Assembly (NCBI GenBank): GCA_020849275.1
Contig: JADLGO010000001.1
Coordinates: forward strand, 1 to 64,000
Origin: Chthonomonadales bacterium
Lineage (GTDB): Bacteria; Armatimonadota; Chthonomonadetes; Chthonomonadales; CAJBBX01
Reading direction: 5' to 3'
Length of the DNA: 64,000 nt
Each line of letters opens with the position of its first letter. The first letter of the stretch is position 1. A program made the translations under genes and the position numbers. The notes under the pieces were generated by a model. It was not told the origin of the DNA and ran no database searches. It saw only the letters and a program-made list of their open reading frames with translations. Positions 1 to 8,732 of the stretch are shown piece after piece.

Positions 1-469
1 TCATCCCCGGCATCGTCGTGGTCAGCAGCGCCGACATCGCGATGACCTGGGCGCCACGCTCCCGCGCCGCCTCCACGAACTTCTCCGGGCTCACGTCCAC
101 GCCCAGGTCGATCACCTCGAAGCCGCCGCCCTCCAGCATCGCCGCCACCAGGTTCTTGCCGATATCGTGCAGGTCGCCCCGCACCGTCCCGATCACCACC
201 TTGCCCGTCGGCTTCGCCCCGGTCTCCGCCAGGCGCGGGCGGATGAACTCCAGCGCACCCTTCATCGCCCGGGCGGCGATCAGCAGCTCGGGAACGAAGT
301 ACTCGTTGGCCTCGAAGCGTCGGCCCACTTCGTCCATCGCCGGGATCATGTAGCTGGAGAGCAGGTCCTGCGGGTCCGCGCCCTCCTCCAGCGCCTTCTG
401 GACGATGGTCTTCGTGGTTGGCGTGTCGCCCTCCAGCACGGCGACGTACAGGGGTTGCAGGTCGGTCAT
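1..469 (-). CDS. Corrinoid (B12)-binding protein, MtaC/MtbC type, 3' end outside window
   Basis: The 156 visible residues give a four-helix cap (about 1-88) followed by the start of a Rossmann-like cobalamin domain. The signature GDLHDIGKNLV places the lower axial histidine at His101, as in the corrinoid proteins of methanol and methylamine methyltransferases and in MetH. Such proteins carry a methyl group on cobalt between a substrate-specific methyltransferase and an acceptor enzyme in the cytoplasm. The ATG at 469-467 is preceded by GGGAGGAG, and a good promoter lies at 532-559. The C-terminus runs off the window, so no partner methyltransferase is visible on that side. The UroD-like protein at 19281-20501 belongs to a superfamily that includes corrinoid methyltransferases, but is 19 kb away. 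Confidence 0.88.
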   Translation of the reverse strand, partial: MTDLQPLYVAVLEGDTPTTKTIVQKALEEGADPQDLLSSYMIPAMDEVGRRFEANEYFVPELLIAARAMKGALEFIRPRLAETGAKPTGKVVIGTVRGDLHDIGKNLVAAMLEGGGFEVIDLGVDVSPEKFVEAARERGAQVIAMSALLTTTMPGM

Positions 470-531
470 GTCGCGCGTCACTCCTCCCTCAGGTCATTCG
501 GCCGCCGCGCACGGCGCACGGGACCGAGGTG

Positions 532-559
532 AGTATACAATACGCCGATCCGAGAGCAA
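532..559 (-). promoter_or_regulatory. Sigma-70-type promoter for the corrinoid-protein gene
   Basis: Read on the minus strand, TTGCTC is followed after 16 bases by TATACT. The predicted start site near 525 leaves a leader of about 55 bases before the ATG at 469. The A/T-rich -10 box stands out in this G+C-rich context. The rest of 470-721 shows no gene. Confidence 0.5.
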
Positions 560-721
560 TGTCGTTGCGGCGGAGAGGCGGTGTGTTGCGATTCCCTGTC
601 GGCGCGGCCGGCTCCGACGAGCGTGATCGGCGTGAGCAGTTGTGATATTCTGCCGGGGATTGGCGGATTCCTGCCGGGTGGCCTCCTGGCCCCGGCGCGC
701 GGAAGGCGGGGCAGCCGGCGG

Positions 722-1603
722 CTACACCCGGGTGACGATGCGGCGCGGCGCCTCCGCCTCGTTCCCGCCGCGCCGTACGTAGCGGCTGGGCGGCGCGCCC
801 CAGTGCCGTTTGAACGCCGCGCTGAAGTAGTGTACCGACGGGAAGCCCATCTCGTTGGCGATCTGCGAAACGTTGAGCCGTCCGTCCTCCAGCAGCCGAA
901 GCGCTCGCTGCATCAGCACGTTGCGCACGTAGCGCCCGAGCGGCACGCCCATCTCCTCCGTGAAGCGGTGCGCCAGTCGCGACGGGCTCAGCCCGACGGC
1001 GCGCGCCACCTCCTCCGCCGACAGACGGTAGCAGGCGTTCCGCTCCACGTAGCCGCGGGCGCACTCGACGGGGTGCGAGTAGGGGGAGTGCACCGCCCGC
1101 CGCGGGGTAGCGGGCGACAGGCGGCGCGCCACATCGATGAGCCATGCCGTCATCAGCGACTGGAGGAGGTGGGCGGTGCCAAGGCCTGGCTGGCGAGCCT
1201 CGTCGAGCACGCGGGTCAGCAACGGCAGGCTCTCGGAACAGCCGGAGAGGTAGCGGGCCGGAGCCAGGCGGAACGCCATCTCAATGTCGGGCAGGCCGGC
1301 CACTTCGACGGCCGCATAGAACATGCTCCAGTCGCCCAGGTCGGCGCCGCGCATCTCGTGGAGCTGGCCGGGCTTCGTCAGGCAGAGATCGCCCGCGTCC
1401 AGCCGGTAGCGTTCGCCGTCAACCGTGTAGAGGGCGCGTCCCTCGGTCATCACGCAGATCTCGTAGTGCCCGTGCATGTGCGGGGGGATGACGCGACGCG
1501 CCGTGCAGACCGCGGTCCCGAAGTAGTTGACCTGGATCCACGCGTGGGATACCGGACGTTCGAACCGTTCCTCGATGCACGCGCCGCACGGCAGCAGGCA
1601 CAT
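722..1603 (-). CDS. AraC-family transcriptional regulator with cupin sensor domain
   Basis: This 293-residue protein has an N-terminal cupin domain (about 35-115, with PHMHGHYEI supplying the usual histidines) and a C-terminal AraC DNA-binding domain (about 185-278). The latter has two helix-turn-helix units, the second containing IANEMGFPSVHYFSAAFKR. Regulators of this build usually sense a sugar and control neighbouring carbohydrate genes. The start has a strong site (GGGAGGCCCCT, then ATG). The gene lies 51 bases downstream of the GH99-like gene on the same strand, so the two may share a transcript. The extreme N-terminus carries Cys2, Cys6 and Cys9 (CLLPCGAC), which is not part of the cupin fold and might bind metal. 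The ligand cannot be told. Confidence 0.9.
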   Translation of the reverse strand: MCLLPCGACIEERFERPVSHAWIQVNYFGTAVCTARRVIPPHMHGHYEICVMTEGRALYTVDGERYRLDAGDLCLTKPGQLHEMRGADLGDWSMFYAAVEVAGLPDIEMAFRLAPARYLSGCSESLPLLTRVLDEARQPGLGTAHLLQSLMTAWLIDVARRLSPATPRRAVHSPYSHPVECARGYVERNACYRLSAEEVARAVGLSPSRLAHRFTEEMGVPLGRYVRNVLMQRALRLLEDGRLNVSQIANEMGFPSVHYFSAAFKRHWGAPPSRYVRRGGNEAEAPRRIVTRV

Positions 1604-1654
1604 AGGGGCCTCCCGCGCGGCCGGACGGTGCGCCGCCCGGCCCGCTCCTGGATT

Positions 1655-2785
1655 CTACCCTCCGTCGCCAAAGACCTCGCGTATTGCCCGCAGGTAACCC
1701 ATCCCCCTCTCGGTGTCCGGCTCGAGATAGCTGCCCTCCGTCCACTCGTTCCAGGCGTTGATGCTCATCATCTGGATGCCGTGACGGTCCATGTGTGCGC
1801 GCACCCGGCGCAGGGCCGCCGCGAACGCGGCCGGCGTGTTGCCATCGAGCACCGGGGTCCAGGGATAGCCGGTCGTGCGGTAGGTGTCGGACTGGCAGCA
1901 GCGTGGGCTGGGGTCCCACCCAACGGTTGCGTTCGGGAAGTAGGGCAGGGGGATCTCGGAGACGGCGCGCTCCGCGTAGGCGAGGTACCCATCCTCCATC
2001 GCGCGATAGGGCGTGGTCGGCTCGCCGACGGGCGCCACGTGATGGACCCACACGTAGCTCGTGAAACTGTCGAACCCGAGGGCGGGCAGCACGCGGGCGG
2101 GGTCCTGGATCACCTGCTCGCCGGGCAGCACGATGTGGCCCCAGAGCACGCAGTTCAGGTGCGGCTCGGGCTGCCCGGCCGCCCGACATCGCCGGCGCAG
2201 CTCCTCCAGGCCCTCGCGGCCGGCCTCCACGCCGCCCAGGCCCCGAAGGAAGGTGGCGAGCTCGTAGATCGAGAAGTAGGGCCGGCCGTCCACGCGCAAG
2301 TAACCGGGATGGGCGAAGTGGTCCGCCACCAGACGGTCCATGATGCGGCCCCAGCCGGCCGGGGAGACCTCGCCCCGCTGCAGCACATCCGGCTCTCCCG
2401 CATACTTCGCCGGGTGGATGTCGACCCAGGTATGGTTGGCCCACATGAGCGCGTACTGGAGGCGGTGGCGGTTGGAGGCTCCCTTGTAGCCCTCATCGAG
2501 GCAGCGGTTGAGGAATGGGCCGTCCTCGTAGTGGTACCAGTCGAAGAGGAAGTGCCCGATGCCGTGGTCGGCGGCGGTATCGATCTTGCGCGCGAAGACG
2601 GCCGGGTCGGCCTCGTCCTCGAAGCCCCAGAGCGGCACGCGCGGCTGGCGGTGGCCCGGGAAGCGCGGATGCGCGCGGCGCACCAGCTCCCATTCGGTCC
2701 AGCCCGCGCCATGCGCCGCCTCGTTGCGCGGATCAACGTGGTAGTTCGGGAAGTAGTAGGCCCCCACCTCGTAGCGGCCGGCCAT
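1655..2785 (-). CDS. GH99-like (WbsX-type) domain protein
   Basis: The 376-residue protein begins MAGRYEVGAYYFPNYH and ends with the NAWNEWTEGSYLEPD block. Both are hallmarks of the WbsX/GH99-like family, TIM-barrel proteins found with polysaccharide metabolism and O-antigen clusters. Family members resemble endo-alpha-mannosidases, but most have no tested activity. The ATG at 2785 was chosen over the longer open frame because GGAGGG lies six bases upstream; the upstream extension is arginine- and proline-rich noise. There is no signal peptide, so it is probably cytoplasmic. It is divergent from the hydrolase gene at 2955 and precedes the AraC regulator, which may control it. Confidence 0.85.
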   Translation of the reverse strand: MAGRYEVGAYYFPNYHVDPRNEAAHGAGWTEWELVRRAHPRFPGHRQPRVPLWGFEDEADPAVFARKIDTAADHGIGHFLFDWYHYEDGPFLNRCLDEGYKGASNRHRLQYALMWANHTWVDIHPAKYAGEPDVLQRGEVSPAGWGRIMDRLVADHFAHPGYLRVDGRPYFSIYELATFLRGLGGVEAGREGLEELRRRCRAAGQPEPHLNCVLWGHIVLPGEQVIQDPARVLPALGFDSFTSYVWVHHVAPVGEPTTPYRAMEDGYLAYAERAVSEIPLPYFPNATVGWDPSPRCCQSDTYRTTGYPWTPVLDGNTPAAFAAALRRVRAHMDRHGIQMMSINAWNEWTEGSYLEPDTERGMGYLRAIREVFGDGG

Positions 2786-2954
2786 GCGTCCCTCCGTGGC
2801 GTCTTGCGGCGCTGCGACGGGCCCACGTTCCGCGCGCGCGGGGCCCGGTCCTGCCGAATCACGCGAAACGCACGTGAACTGCTGTGTTGGCACGGATCCT
2901 GCAGCGCCGGTGCTACCCGGCAACCGTGCCGAGTGCGTGCGAGGGAGGGTGACG

Positions 2955-5417
2955 ATGACCAGGAAGGCGGCGGTGGAATCGGGCGAGGGCGTCAGGCAAT
3001 GGCAGGAGTTCCTCGCCGGTCAGAAACTCTACGCCGGTCGCATCGACGGGTACTTCGGCCCCAGGACGCAGGCAGCCACGGTCGCCTTCCAGCGGGCGCT
3101 GAACGACGCCTCGCGCCTCGGCGCGGAGGCGGAGAGCAAGACGCGGGCGGCCACGGCCGTTTCTGAGCCGGCCCAGGTCACGCTCACGCCGGACGGCATC
3201 GTGGGCCCGCTGACGCTGGCGAAGGCGCGGGATCTGGGCTACCAGCCCCCGGAGGTGGGGCAGCGCCTCGGCCGAAGCCGTTTTGACGTTGGGCCTCACC
3301 GCGATGACCTGCGCGAGTGTCGCCCCTACTTCCTGGTGCCGCTGCTGGGCCTGGCGCCGGAGGAGCAGCGCGAGTATGCGCGCCGCAAGATCGCGGACGC
3401 CGCCCTCGGGCTGGCTGCGGCCGGCAAGCCGGTCACCGACCTGTACTTCCTGAGCCACGGGTGGCACCGCAACTTCTACGGCGCGATCGAGGCCTACGAC
3501 CGGCTGACGAGCCGCTATTCCGCGCTCCTGCGGCGTGGCCGCCTCGCCGGCGGCGACGCCGGGCACTCCCCGATGTTCGTCACGCTCCACTGGCACTCCG
3601 ACCCCGGCGACGACGACTTCGCCGACCGCGCCGGCCGCAAGGGCCGTGACAGCTACATGGCCAACGTGCGGGCTGTGTTCGATGTCGATGCGCCGCGCCG
3701 CCGAGCCGCGCCGTGCGCGGCCGCCAACCCGCTCAACGACTTCGAGGACATCTTCGAGCTGCTCTCACAGGTCTCGGCCCCGGGCATCCACGCCCTCAAC
3801 CCGTTGTTCGAGGAGCGCGGGAGCGAGTTGCTCAACGCTCTGGACTGCTATGAGCTGCGGTGCGCGCGCACCCCGGCCAGCCGCGCGGAGAAGGCGGCCG
3901 CCGTCTGGCGCTGCTACCACGAGGCCACGCCCAGCCGCGTCCTGCTCGACCAGGACGCCGAGCCGGAGCGCTACAACACGCCCTGGCAGGCCCTATGGGT
4001 GACCGGCAAGGTGCTGGTGCCCACCGTCGGCCTCAGCGCGCTACTTCTGTTCCTCTTCAACATAACCAGGCCGCACCTCGCGACGGCCTGGAGCTACCTT
4101 GCGCAGATCCCACTGCCGGTGTACGTGATGGCGCTGGCGGTCTGCCTCCTCGTGCTCGCCACTGCCGCGGCATGGCAGCAGAGCGTGCACCAGAACCGCC
4201 GTGGGCGAACGCTGCCGATCGGCGTGGCGCTCATGTGGGTCCCCGTGCAGGTCATCGCCACGGTGCCCCTTCTCGCCGTTGCCCTGACCACTTTTCTCGT
4301 CGGCGGCCTCTACGCGCGGCTGACCGGCTGCAAGGCCCCCGTGCCGCTCCTCTTCGACGAGCGACTGGGCCGCCGCGACGACCCGGTCTCGACACACGCG
4401 GTCGATCGCGCCGTCTACGCGCGGTCGGCCCTTGCCTGGCTCGCCCGGCTGCCCGTCCACCTGCTCTGCGCGGCGCTCGCGCCGGACAGCGCGGCCGTCG
4501 GCATCGCCAGCGCGCTCGACCGGCAGCTCGCCTTCTGGCAGATGCAGCGCAAGGCGGTGGAGGCCGGCCGCGCGGCCGCGCGGTTCGCCGCGGACCTCCT
4601 GGCGGAGGCGGAGGCGCTCGGCGGCGCCCGCGTCCATCTGCTCGGGCACAGCTTCGGCGGGCTGGTGGTGGCGAACGCGGCACGGCACCTGGCGCTCGAC
4701 TCGGAGCTTCGGGAGAGGCTCGGCGAGCGGCGGTTGCACTCGATCTGCCTGATCGAGGCGGCGCTCGGAAGCGCCTGGTTCGAGAGCGAAGAGGCTCTGC
4801 GCCGATCGGTGGACGGCGCCATCGCCAACATCTACTCGGCCTACGATACCGCCAACGGCTTCTACTATCCGCTCGGCAACAACGGGCGCCTTGCCGCGGG
4901 CAGCGTCGGGATGTTCCGCGTGGGCGCCGAGGCGCCCGAGCGGCGGCTGCGGTTCGCCTCCATCACCTCGCCGCCGGACCTCGACTCGCCGGAGTACCTG
5001 CCCGAGGGGGTCACGCCCAGGCCGCGCGGCGCCGGACCGCGTCTGCTGAACCTGGACGCGAGCCGACTCATCTTCAGCGGGCCGCCGGCGGCCGGCGGCG
5101 GGCACAGCGACATCTACAAGGACGACGTGGTGCATCTCGCGGCTGCCGTGACGGCCATTTCGGCGGCGCCCCCTCCGCCCGGCCCGCCCTCCGCCGCGAA
5201 GCCTGCCGCAGCCGACACGGCGAGCCCGGCGGAGCCGCCGGACGCCTCGCCCGAAGGCCGGGAGCCTGGCGGCGGACTGCCCATGGAGCGCGTGCTTGAG
5301 GAGGTCGACACGCTGCCACCTTCCGAGGCCGCCGTGCGCGAGCCGGAGCGGCCCGCCGTCGCCGCGTCGCGCCCGGCTCGCCGTCGCAGGGCGCAGCCGC
5401 CCGACCGTCGCTCGTGA
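2955..5417 (+). CDS. Peptidoglycan-binding, three-helix membrane, alpha/beta-hydrolase fusion protein
   Basis: This 820-residue protein starts at an ATG behind GAGGGAGGG. Residues 13-50 form a PG_binding_1 repeat (GRIDGYFGPRTQAATVAFQ), followed by a second half-repeat (PDGIVGPLTLAKA) after an insertion. Hydrophobic stretches near 350-368, 386-407 and 419-455 look like membrane helices. The C-terminal part has an alpha/beta-hydrolase nucleophile elbow, LGHSFGG with Ser566, and a likely catalytic histidine in GGGHSDIYKDD. An LSHGWHRNFYG segment precedes the helices, so the hydrolase fold may begin N-terminally and be interrupted by the membrane part. The last 90 residues are Pro/Ala/Glu-rich and probably disordered. 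The substrate is unknown; a lipase- or esterase-like role at the envelope is an inference. Confidence 0.75.
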   Translation: MTRKAAVESGEGVRQWQEFLAGQKLYAGRIDGYFGPRTQAATVAFQRALNDASRLGAEAESKTRAATAVSEPAQVTLTPDGIVGPLTLAKARDLGYQPPEVGQRLGRSRFDVGPHRDDLRECRPYFLVPLLGLAPEEQREYARRKIADAALGLAAAGKPVTDLYFLSHGWHRNFYGAIEAYDRLTSRYSALLRRGRLAGGDAGHSPMFVTLHWHSDPGDDDFADRAGRKGRDSYMANVRAVFDVDAPRRRAAPCAAANPLNDFEDIFELLSQVSAPGIHALNPLFEERGSELLNALDCYELRCARTPASRAEKAAAVWRCYHEATPSRVLLDQDAEPERYNTPWQALWVTGKVLVPTVGLSALLLFLFNITRPHLATAWSYLAQIPLPVYVMALAVCLLVLATAAAWQQSVHQNRRGRTLPIGVALMWVPVQVIATVPLLAVALTTFLVGGLYARLTGCKAPVPLLFDERLGRRDDPVSTHAVDRAVYARSALAWLARLPVHLLCAALAPDSAAVGIASALDRQLAFWQMQRKAVEAGRAAARFAADLLAEAEALGGARVHLLGHSFGGLVVANAARHLALDSELRERLGERRLHSICLIEAALGSAWFESEEALRRSVDGAIANIYSAYDTANGFYYPLGNNGRLAAGSVGMFRVGAEAPERRLRFASITSPPDLDSPEYLPEGVTPRPRGAGPRLLNLDASRLIFSGPPAAGGGHSDIYKDDVVHLAAAVTAISAAPPPPGPPSAAKPAAADTASPAEPPDASPEGREPGGGLPMERVLEEVDTLPPSEAAVREPERPAVAASRPARRRRAQPPDRRS

Positions 5418-5439
5418 CGCTCCACGGCTGCCCGCCGTC

Positions 5440-8400
5440 TCAGCCTCCGCCCAGGCCGCGAAACACGTAGCGGCCCACCGACACCCAGTCGGCGCCGACG
5501 TTGTCGAATCGCACCTCGTGCGTGCCGGCGGGTACCTCTACGCCGATCTCCTCGCCGTACTCACCGGCGAAGGGATCCTGCTTGCCGTCCCGGTCCGGCA
5601 GCGCGCGGCGCAGAACCTCGCGGCCGTCGAGCCAGGCCACCAGCTCCGCGCCACCCGGCGCGCCCGAGGGCACGGAATCGACGCGCACCGCGACGGCCCC
5701 GGGCCGCGCGAGCGTCAGCCGGAACGTCGGGCCGCGGCCGAACTTCGCCCGGTGCAGATCGCCGTGGATGAGGTACGGAACAGACGCGGCCTCCGGCGTG
5801 AGCGTCCCGTCGGCGCCCACGGTCAGCGGGCCCTGCGTCTGTGGGGTGCCGTAGCCGCCGACGGGCCGCAGCACGAGCTCGCCGCGCTCCCACAGCAGCA
5901 GCGGGTGGCGCGCGAGCGCCAGGCCGCTGCGCCCTTTGCCGAACCGCAGCGTCAGCTTCCCGGGCAGCCGAAACCGCACCGAGAGGGTGTGCGCCTCCGG
6001 ATCGTAGTTCGCCTCGCCCCCCTCGCAACTCTCGAAGCTGTCCGTGATGGTCAGGAGCTCGGCGTCGCCAGACAGTGACGAGTTGAAGGTTGGAGTGAAC
6101 GCGCGGTCGGTCCAGAAGATCGCGTCCGGGAGCCCGTTGCGCACGCATCGCGTGAGGTCGGCCACGAACAGATGGCGCCCGGTCTCCCGGTCGCGCCCGG
6201 CGTACATCAGGTTGGCGTCGTCGGCATCGTCGGCGCGGCACCACACCCGCACGCCGGCCCGAGCGGCCGCCGCGCGCAACTCTGGCACCGCCGCGCGCAC
6301 CCACGGGCCGCCCGACGGCGTCACCAAAGAGGTATCGGCCGGCAGCGGGTAGAGCACCACGCGCCCCTTGCCCAGGCGCGCTTCGAGCGGACGCAGCGGA
6401 TCCGCGGCCGCGGCGGCGCGCACGGCCTCCGCGCCCATGCCGAGCAGGCCGGCGAGGCCGGGCGTCGGCGTGACGCGGCGGTCGGCCCCCACCGTGTAGG
6501 CCAGGCAGCCGGGCCCGAAGCCCACGAGCGTACCTCCGCCGCGCACCCATGCGCCGATCGCCGCCACGGCGCGCCGGGTCGTTAGCGTAACGGAGCTGTT
6601 CGGCACCACGAGCAGCTTGCGGCCGGCCAGGCCGCCGTCCTCCACCATCGCGTCGTCCACCACGTCCGGCGAGCCGAGCGCGCGTCCCCACGAGGGGTAG
6701 CCGCGCTCGGGGAACCAGAGCGTGTTGATCGTTTCGTAGAGCGCGACGGCGTCTCCGTTGGACCGGTCCGGCCGGTACCAGGAAGTGACGTAGGAGTGGA
6801 AGATGGCAGCCTCGCTCGGCACGTAGGCGGTGCGATGGCGCAGCACGAGCGGCGCCAGGTGGGTCCACACGCGCGAGAACCAGTGATTCGGGTCGAAGAG
6901 CTCACCCACGTGCGCGAGGTGCACGCGGTCGGCGCCACAGGCCAGCGCGTTGAGCGCCGTGGCATACTGGTGATGGACCTGCAGGTAGGGCGGGCCGATG
7001 TGCTCCACCATGAGCTCGATGCCGTATTGCGCGCACGCCGCGCGGCTGTAGCGGCATGAGAAGAGCGTCTCGCCGTCGGTGTCGCTGAGGAAGGCCGGCC
7101 GTACCTTCGCAAGGATGCGGGCGACCGGGCCGATGTTGCCCTGGGCGATGCCCTGCGAGAGCCCGATCTTCGGCCCGCCGAGCATCACGGCGAGCGGCTT
7201 GCCGGTCTGCGCGCGCGCCGCCCGGAGGCTTCGCGCCGTCACGTCGTCGAGCCACCCGCTGTACCAGTGCATGAAGTCCGACCAGCGCCGGCGGCGGTCG
7301 ATGCCGGAGCCGTCATCGGCCGGCCCCGCTGGCGGCAGCGCGTCCTCCCATCGGGCGAGCGGCGTGCCCCACGCGCGGGAGAGCGCGGCCAGGTCGTCGC
7401 GGTAGGCCCGGCGCAGCCACCGCTGGAACCCCGCCTTCGCCGGGCGGCTGAACACGGCGAACTGACCTGCGGTCGATTGCGGGTAGTGGGCCTCGCCGTA
7501 CATGCTGATCGGCGAGGAGAGCATGAAGGACGCGATCCAGGGCGCCCTGGCCCGCGCCCGCGTGCGCTCGGCCACGTAGCGGCAGAAGCGCTCCACGACG
7601 GTCGGGTGGAACATGGCGCTCTCGATGCCCTCGCCGGTGTGGTTTCCTTGCGCGTCCTGGTCCATGTCGGCGTCTGTCAGGCCGAGTCCGGCGATCATCT
7701 CGGGGCCGGAGGGGCGTCCCGGACAGCTGTTCGTGACGATGCCGGCGAGGAAGGCGCGCTGCTGCGGGAGGGTGGCGTCGTAGTTGGACGAGAAGCCGAT
7801 TCCGAGTCGCCGGCAGGCGTCGGCCTTCGACCAGTCCAGGCCGGGCCAGGACCAGTTGCCGAGCCGCGGAAGCTCGCGGGCCGGCGGCAGGGCGGCGATC
7901 CGCGCGTCGAAGGGTCCGGTGGCGAAGCGAGCGCCGTCGCCGCGCAGGCGGACGGCGGCGATGTCGTCGATCCACAGGCGGGCCGGCCCGATGTCGCCCG
8001 AGGCGTCGATCTGCAGTGAGATGAGCGCCATCAGGCGCAGCGCGTGCCGCGGCTCGCTCGCCTGGAGGCGCGAGAGCGGGATGCGAACCTCATGCCAGGT
8101 GGTCTCGCGGAGGCTCACGGGCGCCTGAAACATGACCGGCTTCAGGTCGTCGGTCCAGGCCTGGAGCCCGATGCGCACCTCGTGGTCCGAGCCGTCGCCG
8201 CGCATCCAGAGGCGCAGCGTGTCGGCGCCGGCGGCGGCCCACAGCTCGCCGGCCTGGGCGGCGGGCAGCCAGGCATTGGCCCAGCCCTCGCCGGGGTGGA
8301 AGCGCACCTCCAGGCACCGGCTGCCGGAGTGGGCGCCGCCGGCCGCGGCGATGGAGACGAGGGTGGCCTCCGGTGTGGCGCGGGTGGCCTTGCCCGCGTC

Positions 8401-8529
8401 GTTGGTCTGCCACCCGGCGATGCCGGCCTCGAAGTCGGCGATCGGCACCGCGCGCGGAGCGCCGGCGGCCGGCGCGCTTGAGGCGAGAGCCGCGCAGAGC
8501 GCGGCGACGGCGCAGTGGATCCTCGGCAT
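5440..8529 (-). CDS. Secreted multidomain glycoside hydrolase-like protein (GH42-like architecture)
   Basis: The 1029-residue product opens with a signal peptide (MPRIHCAVAALCAALASSAP). It has a beta-sandwich of the carbohydrate-binding kind (about 30-170, starting ADFEAGIAGWQ), a TIM-barrel region (about 185-560) and a segment like the GH42 trimerisation/amidotransferase-like domain (GRKLLVVPNSSV with GAWVRGGGTLVGFG). The C-terminal beta-rich module ends in HEVRFDNVGADWVSVGRYVF. Candidate catalytic acids are the Glu residues in MYGEAHYP and LMVEHIGPP, but I cannot fix them by alignment. The ATG at 8529 has AGGAGA upstream. It is divergent from the oxidoreductase at 8733. The GH family is assigned only by general architecture; the exact family and substrate are open. 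Confidence 0.7.
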   Translation of the reverse strand: MPRIHCAVAALCAALASSAPAAGAPRAVPIADFEAGIAGWQTNDAGKATRATPEATLVSIAAAGGAHSGSRCLEVRFHPGEGWANAWLPAAQAGELWAAAGADTLRLWMRGDGSDHEVRIGLQAWTDDLKPVMFQAPVSLRETTWHEVRIPLSRLQASEPRHALRLMALISLQIDASGDIGPARLWIDDIAAVRLRGDGARFATGPFDARIAALPPARELPRLGNWSWPGLDWSKADACRRLGIGFSSNYDATLPQQRAFLAGIVTNSCPGRPSGPEMIAGLGLTDADMDQDAQGNHTGEGIESAMFHPTVVERFCRYVAERTRARARAPWIASFMLSSPISMYGEAHYPQSTAGQFAVFSRPAKAGFQRWLRRAYRDDLAALSRAWGTPLARWEDALPPAGPADDGSGIDRRRRWSDFMHWYSGWLDDVTARSLRAARAQTGKPLAVMLGGPKIGLSQGIAQGNIGPVARILAKVRPAFLSDTDGETLFSCRYSRAACAQYGIELMVEHIGPPYLQVHHQYATALNALACGADRVHLAHVGELFDPNHWFSRVWTHLAPLVLRHRTAYVPSEAAIFHSYVTSWYRPDRSNGDAVALYETINTLWFPERGYPSWGRALGSPDVVDDAMVEDGGLAGRKLLVVPNSSVTLTTRRAVAAIGAWVRGGGTLVGFGPGCLAYTVGADRRVTPTPGLAGLLGMGAEAVRAAAAADPLRPLEARLGKGRVVLYPLPADTSLVTPSGGPWVRAAVPELRAAAARAGVRVWCRADDADDANLMYAGRDRETGRHLFVADLTRCVRNGLPDAIFWTDRAFTPTFNSSLSGDAELLTITDSFESCEGGEANYDPEAHTLSVRFRLPGKLTLRFGKGRSGLALARHPLLLWERGELVLRPVGGYGTPQTQGPLTVGADGTLTPEAASVPYLIHGDLHRAKFGRGPTFRLTLARPGAVAVRVDSVPSGAPGGAELVAWLDGREVLRRALPDRDGKQDPFAGEYGEEIGVEVPAGTHEVRFDNVGADWVSVGRYVFRGLGGG

Positions 8530-8732
8530 GATGTCTCCTATTCCGTCGCCCGCCCTGCCGCGGGCGCCGCTGGCCGGGGTCGGGCGCGGCAAGCGACGCC
8601 CTTGCGCGTCGGGCAGGAGCCCGGGCTTCGCGGCTCGAACCCCCGGACGTACGCGCCGCGTCCGGCCCGCTGCCAGCGAGGGCGCCATGCCCACCGCCGG
8701 CCGGCCGCGAGCCGCGCGGGAGGAATGAGCCG

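Noticed and set aside
636-660. GTGATATTCT, a -10-like sequence on the plus strand
   Set aside because: No plus-strand gene begins downstream; the only genes there are on the minus strand.
581-3166. Long plus-strand open frame of 861 codons
   Set aside because: It is antisense to the AraC and GH99-like genes, has no family likeness and is composed of Arg/Gly/Ala/Val-rich residues typical of a shadow frame in G+C-rich DNA.
8615-8660. GGCTCGAACCCCCGG, resembling a tRNA T-arm
   Set aside because: No acceptor, D- or anticodon stems can be drawn around it.
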